Below, one piece after another: positions 53,664 through 63,500 of a stretch of 64,000 bases of DNA (positions are counted from its first letter, which is position 1; the number at the start of each line of letters is the position of its first letter). The DNA lies in the NCBI GenBank assembly GCA_944412495.1, contig CALYBL010000029.1, positions 62,001 through 126,000 on the forward strand, given 5' to 3'. The notes beneath the pieces are model-generated. The model was not told where the DNA came from. It made no database searches and was given only the letters and a program-made list of their open reading frames with translations. The stretch is from an uncultured Clostridia bacterium (GTDB lineage Bacteria > Bacillota > Clostridia > Oscillospirales > Acutalibacteraceae). Made by a program: the position numbers and the translations under genes.

Positions 53664-55649
53664 CTATTTCTTAATCTGGCTTTCGTGTGGGGCAAAAAAA
53701 TCAATCCGCGGCTCTAAAAATTTCATCTCATGCGATGCCGCGTCGTCAAAGAAGAAATATATTTCCTCAAATATGTTGTCCCAGCTCCACAGGCTTTCCG
53801 GCACGCGCAGATATTCCCTTATCATCTCGCAGCCCACAGGCGCTATCGGATGGAAAAGCGTTGTAAGCACGCGTATTTCGTGGAAGGTGTCGACAAGCAG
53901 CCTGCCCATGGCACCGGCGTCGTCCTTGGCCTCGCGGCTTACCGCAGACCAGCGCTTATTGCACTCGCGCACGAACAGGTCAAGCTCCTCTATTATCGCG
54001 TTGAATTCGTATTTATACATATGCTCCTCATATTTAAGTATGAGGCTGTCGCATTTTTCCCGTACCTCGGCGCTTATCTCGCCGCGCGGAAGCACGCCGC
54101 CGAAATATTTCTGAAGCGAATAAAAGCCGGAGCGCACAAGCCTGTTAAATACGTTTGTAAGAAGGCTGCCCTCCTTAAGCGCGGGGTCGAAGTTGTCCTG
54201 CGGTTTTGCATCCTCGGGAGCAAAGGCGCGCGGGCTGAAGCTCACGCTCTTGGCAGCGAGCGCCATACCCAAAAAGTGCATGCGCATCTGCTCAGGAGTG
54301 TAAAAGTCAAGCAGCCTGTCCGCCATCGGCGGCTTTATTTTGCCGCTGCTGCTCGCCTTGTTGCCCATGAAGAATATATGCCGGTTCGGTATTATATTCG
54401 GCAGACGCAGCCCCTTTTCCATCTGCTCCGACGCCGCCATGAACATCGCCATTTCGGCTATGCCGTAGAAATATATGTTATCCTCGCCGATAAACTGGTA
54501 TATCTCGCTGTCGTCGTCCGTCCACCACTTAAGCCACTCATTCTCATCGCAGCCGCGGTTTTTAAGCGCCGCACGGGTGAAGGATATGGGCGCCCACAGC
54601 GATTCCGGCCATACCCAGAAGGTGCGGCCCGCTATGCCGTCCTTCTCAGGTACCGGTATCCCCCAGCCGCCGTTGCCGGATATCCTGAACGGTACAATGG
54701 TCTTGCCGGTGCGGTAGCGTATGTCGTTTTTGTTGAGCAGCTCACACGCCTTCTCGCGGTCGGCCAGGCAGGAAAAGGTCAGCGTCACTGACGGCTTTTT
54801 CTCGTCATCGGTCACTTTATACTCCGGCAGCTTGGAGAGCGACTCAACCTGCGGCATGAACTCGCGCTTTACATATATCGCAGGGTCGCGGTAAAACTCG
54901 TCCGTCACCTTTATGAGATTTTCCCTTACATTATCCCTCGCTCGCAGCTCGTCCTGACGCTTCATAAGCGCGGCGCGGTACTTCTCCATGTCAATGTACC
55001 AGTTCTGCACAAGCTTCAGCACCGGACGCTTACCGGTGAGCGTGCTTACCGGATTTATAAGATCCTGCTCCATATACTGGTGTCCGAGGGCGCACTCATT
55101 GGCATAGGCGGATTCCGATTTGCAGCCGCTTATTGGGCAGCGGCCCACCACCTGCCGGCCGTTTAAAAACGTGCCGGCCTCCTCGTCATAAAACTGATAT
55201 GCATTATCAAGCATAAGCGCGCCGGAATCATAAAACTTTTCAAAAATTTCTGCGGACACGCCCTTGTGTATCTCCCCCGCCTCACCGAGCGCCGACGCGG
55301 CAAACAGGTCAAGGCTGATATAAAACCTCTCAAGCGTCGCCTTTTGCTTGTTGTGATTTGACTCTACATATTCAAGTATGCTGCTGTATTTCCCGCTGTC
55401 CTTCTGCTTCTCAAAGCCGACCTCAATAGTGGAGCCGTAGCAGTCAGTGCCGGAAATAAAGAGCACATTTTCGCTGCCTATCCTGTCGCGCAAAAAGCGT
55501 GCCATCATATCCGCCGGTATAAACACCCCGCCTACATGCCCGAAATGCAGCTCCTTTTCCCCATAAGGCATGCCCGCCGTAACTATCGCCCGCTTCGGAA
55601 AAGACGGTCGCCTTGACTTATTTGCTTCGCTCATTTTATTGTCTGACAT
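53664..55649 (-). CDS. MetRS-like class I aminoacyl-tRNA ligase with altered signature motifs
   Basis: A 661-residue protein with the methionyl-tRNA synthetase layout. HFGH (35-38) replaces HIGH, and a knuckle has Cys171, Cys176, Cys186 and His190. WPESLWAPISF and GEDNIYFYG belong to the catalytic core, and a helical anticodon-binding domain (about 520-650) follows. Two signatures depart from the family: GTDCYG (68-73) where MetRS has GTDEYG or GTDEHG, and KASSSGK (431-437) where KMSKS or KFSKS is expected. It may be a specialised paralogue rather than the housekeeping enzyme. No T-box or SAM riboswitch was seen in the short leader. Confidence 0.8.
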   Translation of the reverse strand: MSDNKMSEANKSRRPSFPKRAIVTAGMPYGEKELHFGHVGGVFIPADMMARFLRDRIGSENVLFISGTDCYGSTIEVGFEKQKDSGKYSSILEYVESNHNKQKATLERFYISLDLFAASALGEAGEIHKGVSAEIFEKFYDSGALMLDNAYQFYDEEAGTFLNGRQVVGRCPISGCKSESAYANECALGHQYMEQDLINPVSTLTGKRPVLKLVQNWYIDMEKYRAALMKRQDELRARDNVRENLIKVTDEFYRDPAIYVKREFMPQVESLSKLPEYKVTDDEKKPSVTLTFSCLADREKACELLNKNDIRYRTGKTIVPFRISGNGGWGIPVPEKDGIAGRTFWVWPESLWAPISFTRAALKNRGCDENEWLKWWTDDDSEIYQFIGEDNIYFYGIAEMAMFMAASEQMEKGLRLPNIIPNRHIFFMGNKASSSGKIKPPMADRLLDFYTPEQMRMHFLGMALAAKSVSFSPRAFAPEDAKPQDNFDPALKEGSLLTNVFNRLVRSGFYSLQKYFGGVLPRGEISAEVREKCDSLILKYEEHMYKYEFNAIIEELDLFVRECNKRWSAVSREAKDDAGAMGRLLVDTFHEIRVLTTLFHPIAPVGCEMIREYLRVPESLWSWDNIFEEIYFFFDDAASHEMKFLEPRIDFFAPHESQIKK

Positions 55650-55683
55650 ATTGCACGTTCCGGCCGCACGGCCGGTCTCCTTT
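55650..55683 (-). promoter_or_regulatory. Hairpin between Shine-Dalgarno and start codon of MetRS-like gene
   Basis: On the minus strand AAAGGAG (55677-55683) is followed by CCGGCC-GTGC-GGCCGG (55660-55675), then 10 bases and the ATG at 55649. The linear SD-to-ATG distance is 27 bases. Folding the 16-base hairpin out brings it to about 11, near the normal range. Confidence 0.6.
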
Positions 55684-55760
55684 CAGATACAATTTATATA
55701 CAACTCAGTAAAATCCTGCCATTTCACAGTCTGCCAAAAACTGCCATAGTGCCATAGTAT

Positions 55761-55789
55761 ATTTTACTTTATATAAAACTCCAAGTCAA
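55761..55789 (-). promoter_or_regulatory. Promoter of MetRS-like gene
   Basis: TTGACT (55784-55789) and TAAAAT (55761-55766) with a 17-base spacer on the minus strand, giving a leader of about 105 bases. Confidence 0.7.
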
Positions 55790-56002
55790 CAGCATTGATG
55801 ACGGCTGCCGCATATTAAAATTATAAGATATTTTTATCCCGGCGCCGGAAAATATTCACAAAAATATATTACGGCAGTAAATCGTCCGCTTTAACAGCCT
55901 TTCAGATGGATTTACATCAGGCCTGCGGGCAAAACTGACTTTACAAGCTTGACCGGAGACGGATGCTGATTTATATTATAATAAAAAACATGGAGCGATA
56001 GC

Positions 56003-57001
56003 ATGAATACGAAAGGAAAAATATCACGCCTTATGAGCCTTCTTTCGCGTGAGGCGCTTGCCGATGCACTTGGCGTGACGCTCAGCGATATAGCTGACTG
56101 GGAAAGCGGAAGGTCCGTCCCGAATGAAAAAGCAATGCAGCTCTTGGCTGAAAAATATGATATCATGCTGAATAAGGCATCAGCTTCTCCTATGTTATCC
56201 GACGGCTCTGACGCGAGGCTGAACGCCGACAGGTTTTCGGGATTTGCCGATATTTATGAAAGCTTCCGGCCAACCGTTCCAAGCAAGGCCTGCGATATAA
56301 TAGTTAATTATCTGGAAAGAACTCCTGAGACAGTAATCGACTTGGGCTGCGGTACGGGCTTATCTACCCTTATATGGAAAGATAGATGCCTACGGGCAAT
56401 AGGCATTGAGCCCAGCCAAGATATGATTTTGACAGCAATGAAAAAATCGACTCAAGATATCAGCTTTAAGCAGGCATACGCAGATAATACCGGCCTGCCC
56501 GGCGGATATGCAGATATAGTTGTCTGCTCACAGTCCTTTCACTGGATGAATCCTGCTTCTACTTTGACTGAGATAAACCGCATCCTCAAGCCCGGCGGAA
56601 TATTTGCCACCATTGACTGTGACTGGCCGCCGGTCAGCTGCTGGCAGGCAGAGCTCGAGTATTCCAAGCTGTTTGACAAGGTGCGTATGCTTGAGCAAAA
56701 CGACCCATCTGTAAAAATCACATTTCACAGATGGGAAAAAGAGCATCATCTGGAAAACATCAGGGCAAGCGGATATTTCAGATACTTCCGGGAAATTCTC
56801 TTTGACAGCAGGGAATGCTGTACGGCTGAGAGGTTTGTGGGAATAGCGCTCAGCCAGGGAAGTCTTCAGACGATACTTAAAATACATCCTGAAAAGCTTG
56901 AAAGCGATGTTTCCGCATTTCGAAGGGCAATATATGACATTTTTGCTGATAGAACCTTTGATATTCTTTTTTGCTACCGCATGCGCATAGGGAAAAAATA
57001 A
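56003..57001 (+). CDS. HTH domain fused to SAM-dependent methyltransferase
   Basis: A 332-residue protein. Residues 1-55 look like an XRE-type HTH (ALADALGVTLSDIADWESGR). From about residue 75 a class I methyltransferase follows, with VIDLGCGTG (111-119), IGIEPSQDMI and VCSQSFHWMNP. RILKPGGIFATID is the last recognisable motif. The fusion suggests a DNA-binding or regulated methyltransferase; the substrate is unknown. GGAG is 7 bases before the ATG. Confidence 0.85.
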   Translation: MNTKGKISRLMSLLSREALADALGVTLSDIADWESGRSVPNEKAMQLLAEKYDIMLNKASASPMLSDGSDARLNADRFSGFADIYESFRPTVPSKACDIIVNYLERTPETVIDLGCGTGLSTLIWKDRCLRAIGIEPSQDMILTAMKKSTQDISFKQAYADNTGLPGGYADIVVCSQSFHWMNPASTLTEINRILKPGGIFATIDCDWPPVSCWQAELEYSKLFDKVRMLEQNDPSVKITFHRWEKEHHLENIRASGYFRYFREILFDSRECCTAERFVGIALSQGSLQTILKIHPEKLESDVSAFRRAIYDIFADRTFDILFCYRMRIGKK

Positions 57002-57344
57002 GACACTTTGCCGCAAATCTCTGCATGGCATGACTGTTGCCGTCATAAGATGGCTAAATCTCCAGGAGAGATGACAACGGCCCTGCCGCTCTCCGTGTCC
57101 GCTGACCGGTACGGCAGCGAGGGCGCGTTAACATGCCATTATGAAGGCTTGCCGCTTCATCTCACGCTGCTTATAGAATCCCGCAAGGCCTTTACTGTCA
57201 GGCGGGCGTGGGTCGACAAGCCATATCTCCACAGCGGTATAGCTGTAGCTTCTGCCATCTGACACTATGCCAATACCTCTTTATTTTAAAGCTTTCCGCT
57301 CAGCACATCCCGGAGGCACCGTTTAGCCTAAGCTGACAAGCTAA
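57002..57344. other. Intergenic region, no gene accepted
   Basis: About 340 bases downstream of the methyltransferase. A plus-strand frame (57008-57262) is open for 84 codons but lacks an SD and any recognisable motif. Confidence 0.4.
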
Positions 57345-57378
57345 AGGCCGGAGAGCAGCAGCTCTTCGGCCTGTTTTT
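57345..57378 (+). terminator. Terminator between converging genes
   Basis: A 12-bp stem (AGGCCGGAGAGC with GCTCTTCGGCCT, one mismatch, loop AGCA) is followed by GTTTTT on the plus strand. Confidence 0.8.
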
Positions 57379-57419
57379 CCCTATATTCCGACAAAAGCCG
57401 GATTTAGAAAATCTTCGTT

Positions 57420-58424
57420 TTATTCCGACTTAAACGGGACGACGTCCTTTACGGCATCCTGCACGCTTATCTCATTGCCGCCGTTATCAAGGTCTATCAG
57501 GTGATATTTGTCGTTGCCCATGCCAAGCTCCTTCATATAGCTGAGCTGTCTGAGTCCGTGACGCGTTTCTATGCGCTCGACCAAAGCCCTGTGGTCCTCC
57601 TCCCTCAGCGCGTACACTAAATCTACCGACGCCTGGTCCGCGGCGAGAATATCCGTAGAGGCAACTATGCCTATATTCGGCGTTACGACCGGCGACGCAG
57701 CGACTCCCTCACAGTCGCATGACACCGACATATTGCGCAGCACATTTATAAAAGTAATATGCTCTTTAAAATGGTCCACAACTGCCTTTGCGGATTCCGT
57801 CATGCGTTCCATAAATTCTTCCATATTTATATCCCACATGTCATCAGAGCCCGGAGTGGTGTGTATCATCGCCTTTCCTATGCGCCCGTCGGCACAGCCA
57901 ATGCCTATATTTTTATTCGAGCCGCCAAAGCCGCCCATTGCATGGCCCTTAAAGTGCGTGAGCACAAGCAGCGAGTCATAGTTGAGTATATTTTTGCCCA
58001 TGTGCATTTCATCAAACCATTTTCCGCCCCTTACCGGCAGAGCCGTAGTGCCGTCGGCGTCCATGATATCTACCGGGCAGAAGGTCCAGCCGTTTATCTT
58101 GAGCGTTTCCCTGTGCTGCTCCGTAGTGTAGCGTCCGCCCTCATAATAGCTGTTGGTCTCGACAATGGAGGCGTTCGGCAAATCATTCTTTATAAGCGAC
58201 TCCACCCACGGCCGCGGAATTATATTCGGTCCGTGAGGCTCGCCGGTGTGAAGCTTTATGGCAGCCTTACCCGTTATATTTCCGCCGACACGGCTAAAAA
58301 TATTCCTCAGTCCATCAGACGATAGATCTCTTGTAAAATACACAAGGGAGCACTCGCCCGTGCGTTCGTTATACGGGATATAGCGTTCGCCGCCTGTCCC
58401 GGGAACAGGTTTCTGACTTGACAT
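57420..58424 (-). CDS. DUF362 domain-containing protein
   Basis: A 334-residue DUF362 protein: KAAIKLHTGEPHGPNIIPRP, LVLTHFKGHAMGGFGGSNKN followed by IGIGCADGRIGKAMIH, and IVASTDILAADQASVDLVYA. Many clostridial homologues carry extra ferredoxin motifs; none is present here. The biochemical role of the family is not settled. GGAGGAAG precedes the ATG. Confidence 0.85.
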   Translation of the reverse strand: MSSQKPVPGTGGERYIPYNERTGECSLVYFTRDLSSDGLRNIFSRVGGNITGKAAIKLHTGEPHGPNIIPRPWVESLIKNDLPNASIVETNSYYEGGRYTTEQHRETLKINGWTFCPVDIMDADGTTALPVRGGKWFDEMHMGKNILNYDSLLVLTHFKGHAMGGFGGSNKNIGIGCADGRIGKAMIHTTPGSDDMWDINMEEFMERMTESAKAVVDHFKEHITFINVLRNMSVSCDCEGVAASPVVTPNIGIVASTDILAADQASVDLVYALREEDHRALVERIETRHGLRQLSYMKELGMGNDKYHLIDLDNGGNEISVQDAVKDVVPFKSE

Positions 58425-58601
58425 TTTACTTCCTCCTTCAAATTAATGGGTTGATATAATCCGCCCCGCCGATAACAGACCGTTTATCTTCGTACAGTAA
58501 ATAACAGCCTCGCTAAAGCAATAAAACGCTTTTAAAAGCTCATCAGCAGGTATTTATATACATATTATAAATCCTTATAACACGCCTATGCAATATAAAA
58601 T

Positions 58602-58982
58602 TTAATCCGCTTTCTTTATAGAATGGACATTCGAAAATATTGCCGGTATTGTGTGAAAAAACATTCCGCTGTAAACTATCTCAACCCGGTCTCCCACTTC
58701 AAATTTATCAAATTTCTTGCTTATCCTCATATCTTTGGGTATAACAAACAGGTCATTAGAGTCCGATTCAGAGCCGGGCTCTGCATCCGAATCAGACTCC
58801 TTTATCTCTTCTACAATAAGTCCTCTATCGTCATTTCCCTTTACAACCGCAACCATAGTATGCTTTTCAGTCAATATATCGTCTATATCTGAGCTTTCTC
58901 CGCTATTGCCGCTGCAGGCAGGCATAACGATGCACATAACAGCCAGCAGAATAATGCTTATTATTGTTTTCGATAATTTCAT
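58602..58982 (-). CDS. Small putative lipoprotein
   Basis: A 126-residue protein with a signal peptide (KTIISIILLAVMCIVMPAC) whose Cys23 fits a lipobox, although Met at -3 is unusual. A low-complexity acidic/Ser segment (62-76) precedes a compact C-terminal domain with FEVGDRVEIVYSGM, recalling small beta-barrel DUF3221-like proteins. GGGGG precedes the ATG. Function unknown. Lgt and LspA in the window would process it. Confidence 0.75.
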   Translation of the reverse strand: MKLSKTIISIILLAVMCIVMPACSGNSGESSDIDDILTEKHTMVAVVKGNDDRGLIVEEIKESDSDAEPGSESDSNDLFVIPKDMRISKKFDKFEVGDRVEIVYSGMFFHTIPAIFSNVHSIKKAD

Positions 58983-59221
58983 GCATATACCCCCATTAAT
59001 AATATATAAATTGTATAATTTTTATTATATTAATAATAATATAATATGTAATAAAAATCAACACAAAATTATATAGGGCACTGAACTCTATAACCACATC
59101 ATATACCGCATTTTCAAAATGCATTTTATTATGGAAAGACACTTCTGCATGAAATGTTTATCACAAAGCTTTTTCATTCCTGCACACTGCAGCCGGGTGT
59201 TTTGACGATTTGACGGATACA

Positions 59222-59253
59222 AAAAATCCGCGGTGAAGTCACCGCGGATTTTT
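59222..59253 (-). terminator. Terminator of fba
   Basis: A perfect 14-bp stem (AAAAATCCGCGGTG with CACCGCGGATTTTT, loop AAGT) lies about 80 bases past the fba stop, with T tracts on the minus-strand 3' side. Confidence 0.9.
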
Positions 59254-59331
59254 AACTTTATTCTGCTCAGACTGCATACGCCGGTGATGAATAAAATACC
59301 CGCGCCGCAGACATTCATCTGCTTACAGAGC

Positions 59332-60195
59332 CTATGCCTTGCCGACAGAGCCGAACAGCTCCATCTTTTCCTTAACGGTGGCCTTGATAGCCTCAAAGCC
59401 CGGCTTGAGGAGCTTTCTCGGATCATAGCCCTTGCCCTCGAGGTCCTTGCCCTCCTCAATATATTTCCTTGTGGCCGCCGCAAAGGACAGCTGGCACTCC
59501 GTGTTGACGTTTATCTTTGATACGCCGAGGTCTATCGCCTTTTTAATCATATCGTCCGGGATGCCTGTGCCGCCGTGCAGCACCAGAGGCATGTCACCGG
59601 TGAGCTTCTGTATTGCATCGAGCGTTTCAAAGGAAAGGCCCTTCCAGTTTGCCGGATATTTGCCGTGTATGTTGCCTATGCCGGCCGCCAGCATCGTAAC
59701 GCCGAGGTCAGCTATCATCTTGCACTCGTTGGGGTCGGCGCACTCGCCGGCGCCTATTACGCCGTCTTCCTCACCGCCTATGGAGCCGACCTCCGCCTCA
59801 AGCGATATACCCCTGGCCTTTGTCTCCTCAACAAGCTCCTTTGTCTTGGCTATATTCTCATCTATGGGATAGTGTGAGCCGTCAAACATAACCGAGGAAA
59901 AGCCGGCCTCTATGCACGCCTTTGTTCCTTCATATGTGCCGTGGTCCAGATGCAGAGCCACCGGAACGGTAATGTTGAGATATTTTACCATTTCCGTCAC
60001 CATGGCGGTTACCGTCTTAAAGCCGCACATGTATTTCCCTGCGCCCTCGGAAACGCCGAGTATTACCGGTGACTTAAGCTCCTCAGACGTTTCGAGTATG
60101 GCACGTGTCCACTCAAGGTTATTGATGTTGAACTGGCCGACGGCATAATGGCCTTTTTTTGCTTTGTTAAGCATGTCTTTTGCAGATACTAACAT
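59332..60195 (-). CDS. fba: Class II fructose-1,6-bisphosphate aldolase
   Basis: A 287-residue zinc aldolase of glycolysis and gluconeogenesis. Visible are NINNLEWTRAILE, the catalytic HLDHGTYEG, SVMFDGSHYPIDENI, LEAEVGSIGGEEDG, the Zn ligand His in GNIHGKYP and VLHGGTGI, and the phosphate site KINVNTECQ. AGGAGG is 7 bases before the ATG. Single-gene unit. Confidence 0.97.
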   Translation of the reverse strand: MLVSAKDMLNKAKKGHYAVGQFNINNLEWTRAILETSEELKSPVILGVSEGAGKYMCGFKTVTAMVTEMVKYLNITVPVALHLDHGTYEGTKACIEAGFSSVMFDGSHYPIDENIAKTKELVEETKARGISLEAEVGSIGGEEDGVIGAGECADPNECKMIADLGVTMLAAGIGNIHGKYPANWKGLSFETLDAIQKLTGDMPLVLHGGTGIPDDMIKKAIDLGVSKINVNTECQLSFAAATRKYIEEGKDLEGKGYDPRKLLKPGFEAIKATVKEKMELFGSVGKA

Positions 60196-60509
60196 ATATT
60201 TTCCTCCTGTTTTTTAAGGCGGAAAGAGCCGCGGGCAATATATTGAGAAGACAGGCTCCGGCGCCCCGTATAATCTAAATATATTATATTTGCAAATATC
60301 AAAGATTGCAATATAAACTTTGCGATTTAACTCTGTGAGCTTTATTTTGAAAAAGAAAGTCCGCCACGGATGACGCTTTTGCCGCATATCAATGCCTATC
60401 CTATGCCCTGTTAAGTGCCAAAGCAAGGCGTTGCCTAAGTCCGCGGCCGAGTCAGGCACAGCCACGCCTCGCTTTTTTCAGCTTTCCTCCGTCCACGGCA
60501 CACCCTCCG
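60196..60509. other. Intergenic region with fba promoter
   Basis: It holds the fba promoter and, nearer polC, a long GC-rich inverted repeat (about 60420-60478) that could act on the polC transcript but lacks a T run. No gene. Confidence 0.45.
60283..60311 (-). promoter_or_regulatory. Promoter of fba
   Basis: TTGCAA (60306-60311) and TATAAT (60283-60288) with a 17-base spacer on the minus strand, giving a leader of about 80 bases. Confidence 0.78.
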
Positions 60510-63500
60510 TTAAAAAAGCGTCATCTGATTGGAGTCGGGCAGAAAATCCAGTGTGCCTATTTCGTTCATGGCCTCCATGACGGTTTTTGACACGTTGGCC
60601 GTATACTGCAGCTCCTCCTTTGACAAATATTCTCCCTTCTGCGCCGCCTGCTCGAGTGAATCCGCGGCCGCTTCGCCGACACCGCTCAGAGAGCCGAACG
60701 GCAGTCTTATATTGCCGTCTTCAACAAGATATTTCTGTGACTTGGATTTATAGAAATCCACCGGCAGAAACGATATTCCCCTCGACAGCATCTCCCTTAC
60801 TATCTGAAGCGTGGAGAAGGTCGCGTTTTCCTTTGCCGTCGCTTCCCTGCCCTTCATCTTTATCTCGTTCATTTTTGAAACGACTACCGGCAGTCCGCCG
60901 AGCACCGTCTTTGCGTCGATGTCCTCGCCGCGCGCCGAGAAATACGCTGCGTAATACTCTGCCGGATAGTACACCTTATACCAGCCCAGCCTGAGCGCCG
61001 ATATCATGTAGGCGGCGGCGTGCGCCTTCGGGAACATGTATTTTATTTTCATGCAGGAGTCAATATACCATTCCGGCACATTATGCTCTCTCATTGCGCT
61101 TAGGTGCTCCTCTGTAAGCAGCTTTGTCGCCTTGCCCTTACGCACTATTTCCATTATATTAAACGCCATCGACGGCTCAAGGCCCTTATGTATGAGATAT
61201 ATCATAATGCTGTCGCGCGTACCGATAACCTCCGATATCGTACATGTACCGTCCTTTATAAGATCCTGCGCATTTCCGTTCCAGACATCCGTGCCGTGCG
61301 AAAGGCCCGATATCTGGAGAAGGTCGGAAAAGGTCTTGGGCTGCGTCTCCATAAGCATCTGCCGCACAAACGACGTGCCGAGCTCCGGCAGCGAAAGCGA
61401 GCCGGTCTGGCAGTCTATATCCTCCGGCGTAATTCCAAGCGCCGCCGGAGAAGTGAACAGGCTCATGACCTTTTTGTCAGACATGGGTACGTCCATAACC
61501 GGCTTGCCCGTGTATTCCTCAAGATATTTGTATATCGTCGGAACATCGTGGCCGAGTATGTCGAGCTTGAGTATGGTGTCATGCAGCGAATGGAAGTCGA
61601 AGTGCGTCGTTATTGTATCTGAAGATGTGTCGTCCGCCGGGTGCTGAACGGGTGTGAAGTCGTAAACATCCTTGTCTCTCGGTATTACGACCATGCCGCC
61701 GGGGTGCTGGCCCGTCGTGCGCTTTATGCCGGTGCAGCCCTTGACGAGCCGGTTGGTCTCCGCCTTGTTAAGTATCATCCCCCGCTCCTCAGCGTATTTT
61801 TTGACAAAGCCGAAGGCCGTTTTTTCTGCAACAGTGGATATGGTGCCGGCCTTGAAAACGTTCTCGCGTCCGAACAGCGTCTCGGTAAATTTATGTGCAT
61901 AGGACTGATATTCACCGGAAAAATTGAGGTCGATATCCGGGGTTTTGTCGCCCTTAAAGCCGAGGAACGTCTCAAACGGTATATCGTGTCCGTCGCGGCT
62001 AAGCTCAGCACCGCACTTCGGGCACTTTTTCTCCGGCAAATCAAAGCCGGAGCCGACGCTGCCGTCGGTGAAAAATTCGCTGTATTTGCACTTCGGGCAG
62101 ACATAATGCGGAGCCATCGGGTTTACCTCCGATATTCCCGCCATGGCAGCTACCAGCGACGAGCCGACAGACCCCCTCGAGCCGACAAGATATCCGTGCT
62201 CCTCCGAATCGGCCACCAGCTTCTGAGCGGTAACGTACATAACCGAGAAGCCGTTGTTTATTATGGAGCCAAGCTCCTTCTCAAGACGCTGCTCTATTAT
62301 TTCCGGCAGCGGGTCGCCGTATATCTCCCTCGCCCTGTTCATGGTGGTGGTCTTAAGAGTATCGTCGGCGCCGTCAATAGACGGAGGGAAGTTTCCGTCG
62401 GGTATGGGCAGTATGTCGCCGTCTATCATATCGGCGATTTTGTTGGTGTTCGTCACGACAACCTCATATGCCTTTTCCCTGCCTAAGTACTCAAACTCCT
62501 TAAGCATTTCGTCGGTGGTGCGCAGATAAAGCGGAGTTGCCCGATCCGCGTCCTTAAAGCCCTGACCCGCCTGCAGTATGGAGCGGTATACCGCATCATC
62601 CCTGTCCATAAAGTGTACATCGCAGGTGGCGACGACGGGCTTTTTAAGCTTCTCTCCGAGCCTTACCACAGTCTTGTTGAACTCTCTTATCTGGTTTTCG
62701 TCCTTGACTATACCCTCATCGACAAGGAACAAGTTGTTTGAGACAGGCTGTATTTCGAGGTAATCGTAATATTCGGCAATGCTCAAAAGCTCGCCCCATG
62801 GCCTGCCGAGCTTTATCGCGTCGTAAAGCTCGCCGGCCTCGCAGGCGCTGCCGAGTATGAGCCCCTCGCGATGCTTGTTGAGCAGCGTTTTGGGTATCAG
62901 CGGCTTTTTGTAAAAATAATCCAGATGGGATGCGGAAATAAGCCTGTATAAATTTTTAAGCCCGGCGGCGTTTTTCACAAGGATTATCTGATGCTTTGAC
63001 GGCAGCCTTTTAACGTCAGAGCCGGTAAGCGCCGTATTTATCTCCGACACGGTCTTGCACCCGCCCGGCAGCATTTCCAAAAAGCGCAGGAATATGCGGG
63101 CCAGTATGTCGGCGTCGTCGCAGGCGCGGTGATGGTGGAAATCACCCAGCGACAGAGCTTTAGCCACCGTGTCGAGCTTGTAATTGCGCAAATCCTTCAT
63201 CAGTGCCCGCGCCATTACGACAGTGTCGATGAATGCCGGGTCAAAGGCTATGCCGTGCCGGCCGCACGCCGATTTAATAAAGGATATATCAAAGCTTGCG
63301 TTGTGCGCAACGTAAACGGCGCTCTCGCCTGCAAACTCCAAAAACGAGCGTACGGCCTCCTCCTCCTTAGGCGCATCCTTTACCATTTCGTTTGTGATGC
63401 TGGTGAGCTCTGTTATCTTCTGAGGTATCGGCCGCTCGGGATTGACAAAGGTATTGAACGAAGCCGTTATCTCGCCGTTGACCACCTTGACGGCGCCTAT

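Noticed and set aside
53730..54791. 353-codon plus-strand frame opposite the MetRS-like gene
   Set aside because: Antisense to a gene with clear domains, rich in Arg/Tyr/His as expected from reverse-reading, and without an SD.
55650..55760. T-box or SAM riboswitch upstream of the MetRS-like gene
   Set aside because: The leader is only about 105 bases and lacks the T-box anti-terminator sequence and SAM-aptamer landmarks.
57008..57262. Plus-strand 84-codon frame after the methyltransferase
   Set aside because: No SD and no family resemblance, and it lies in the 3' region before a terminator.
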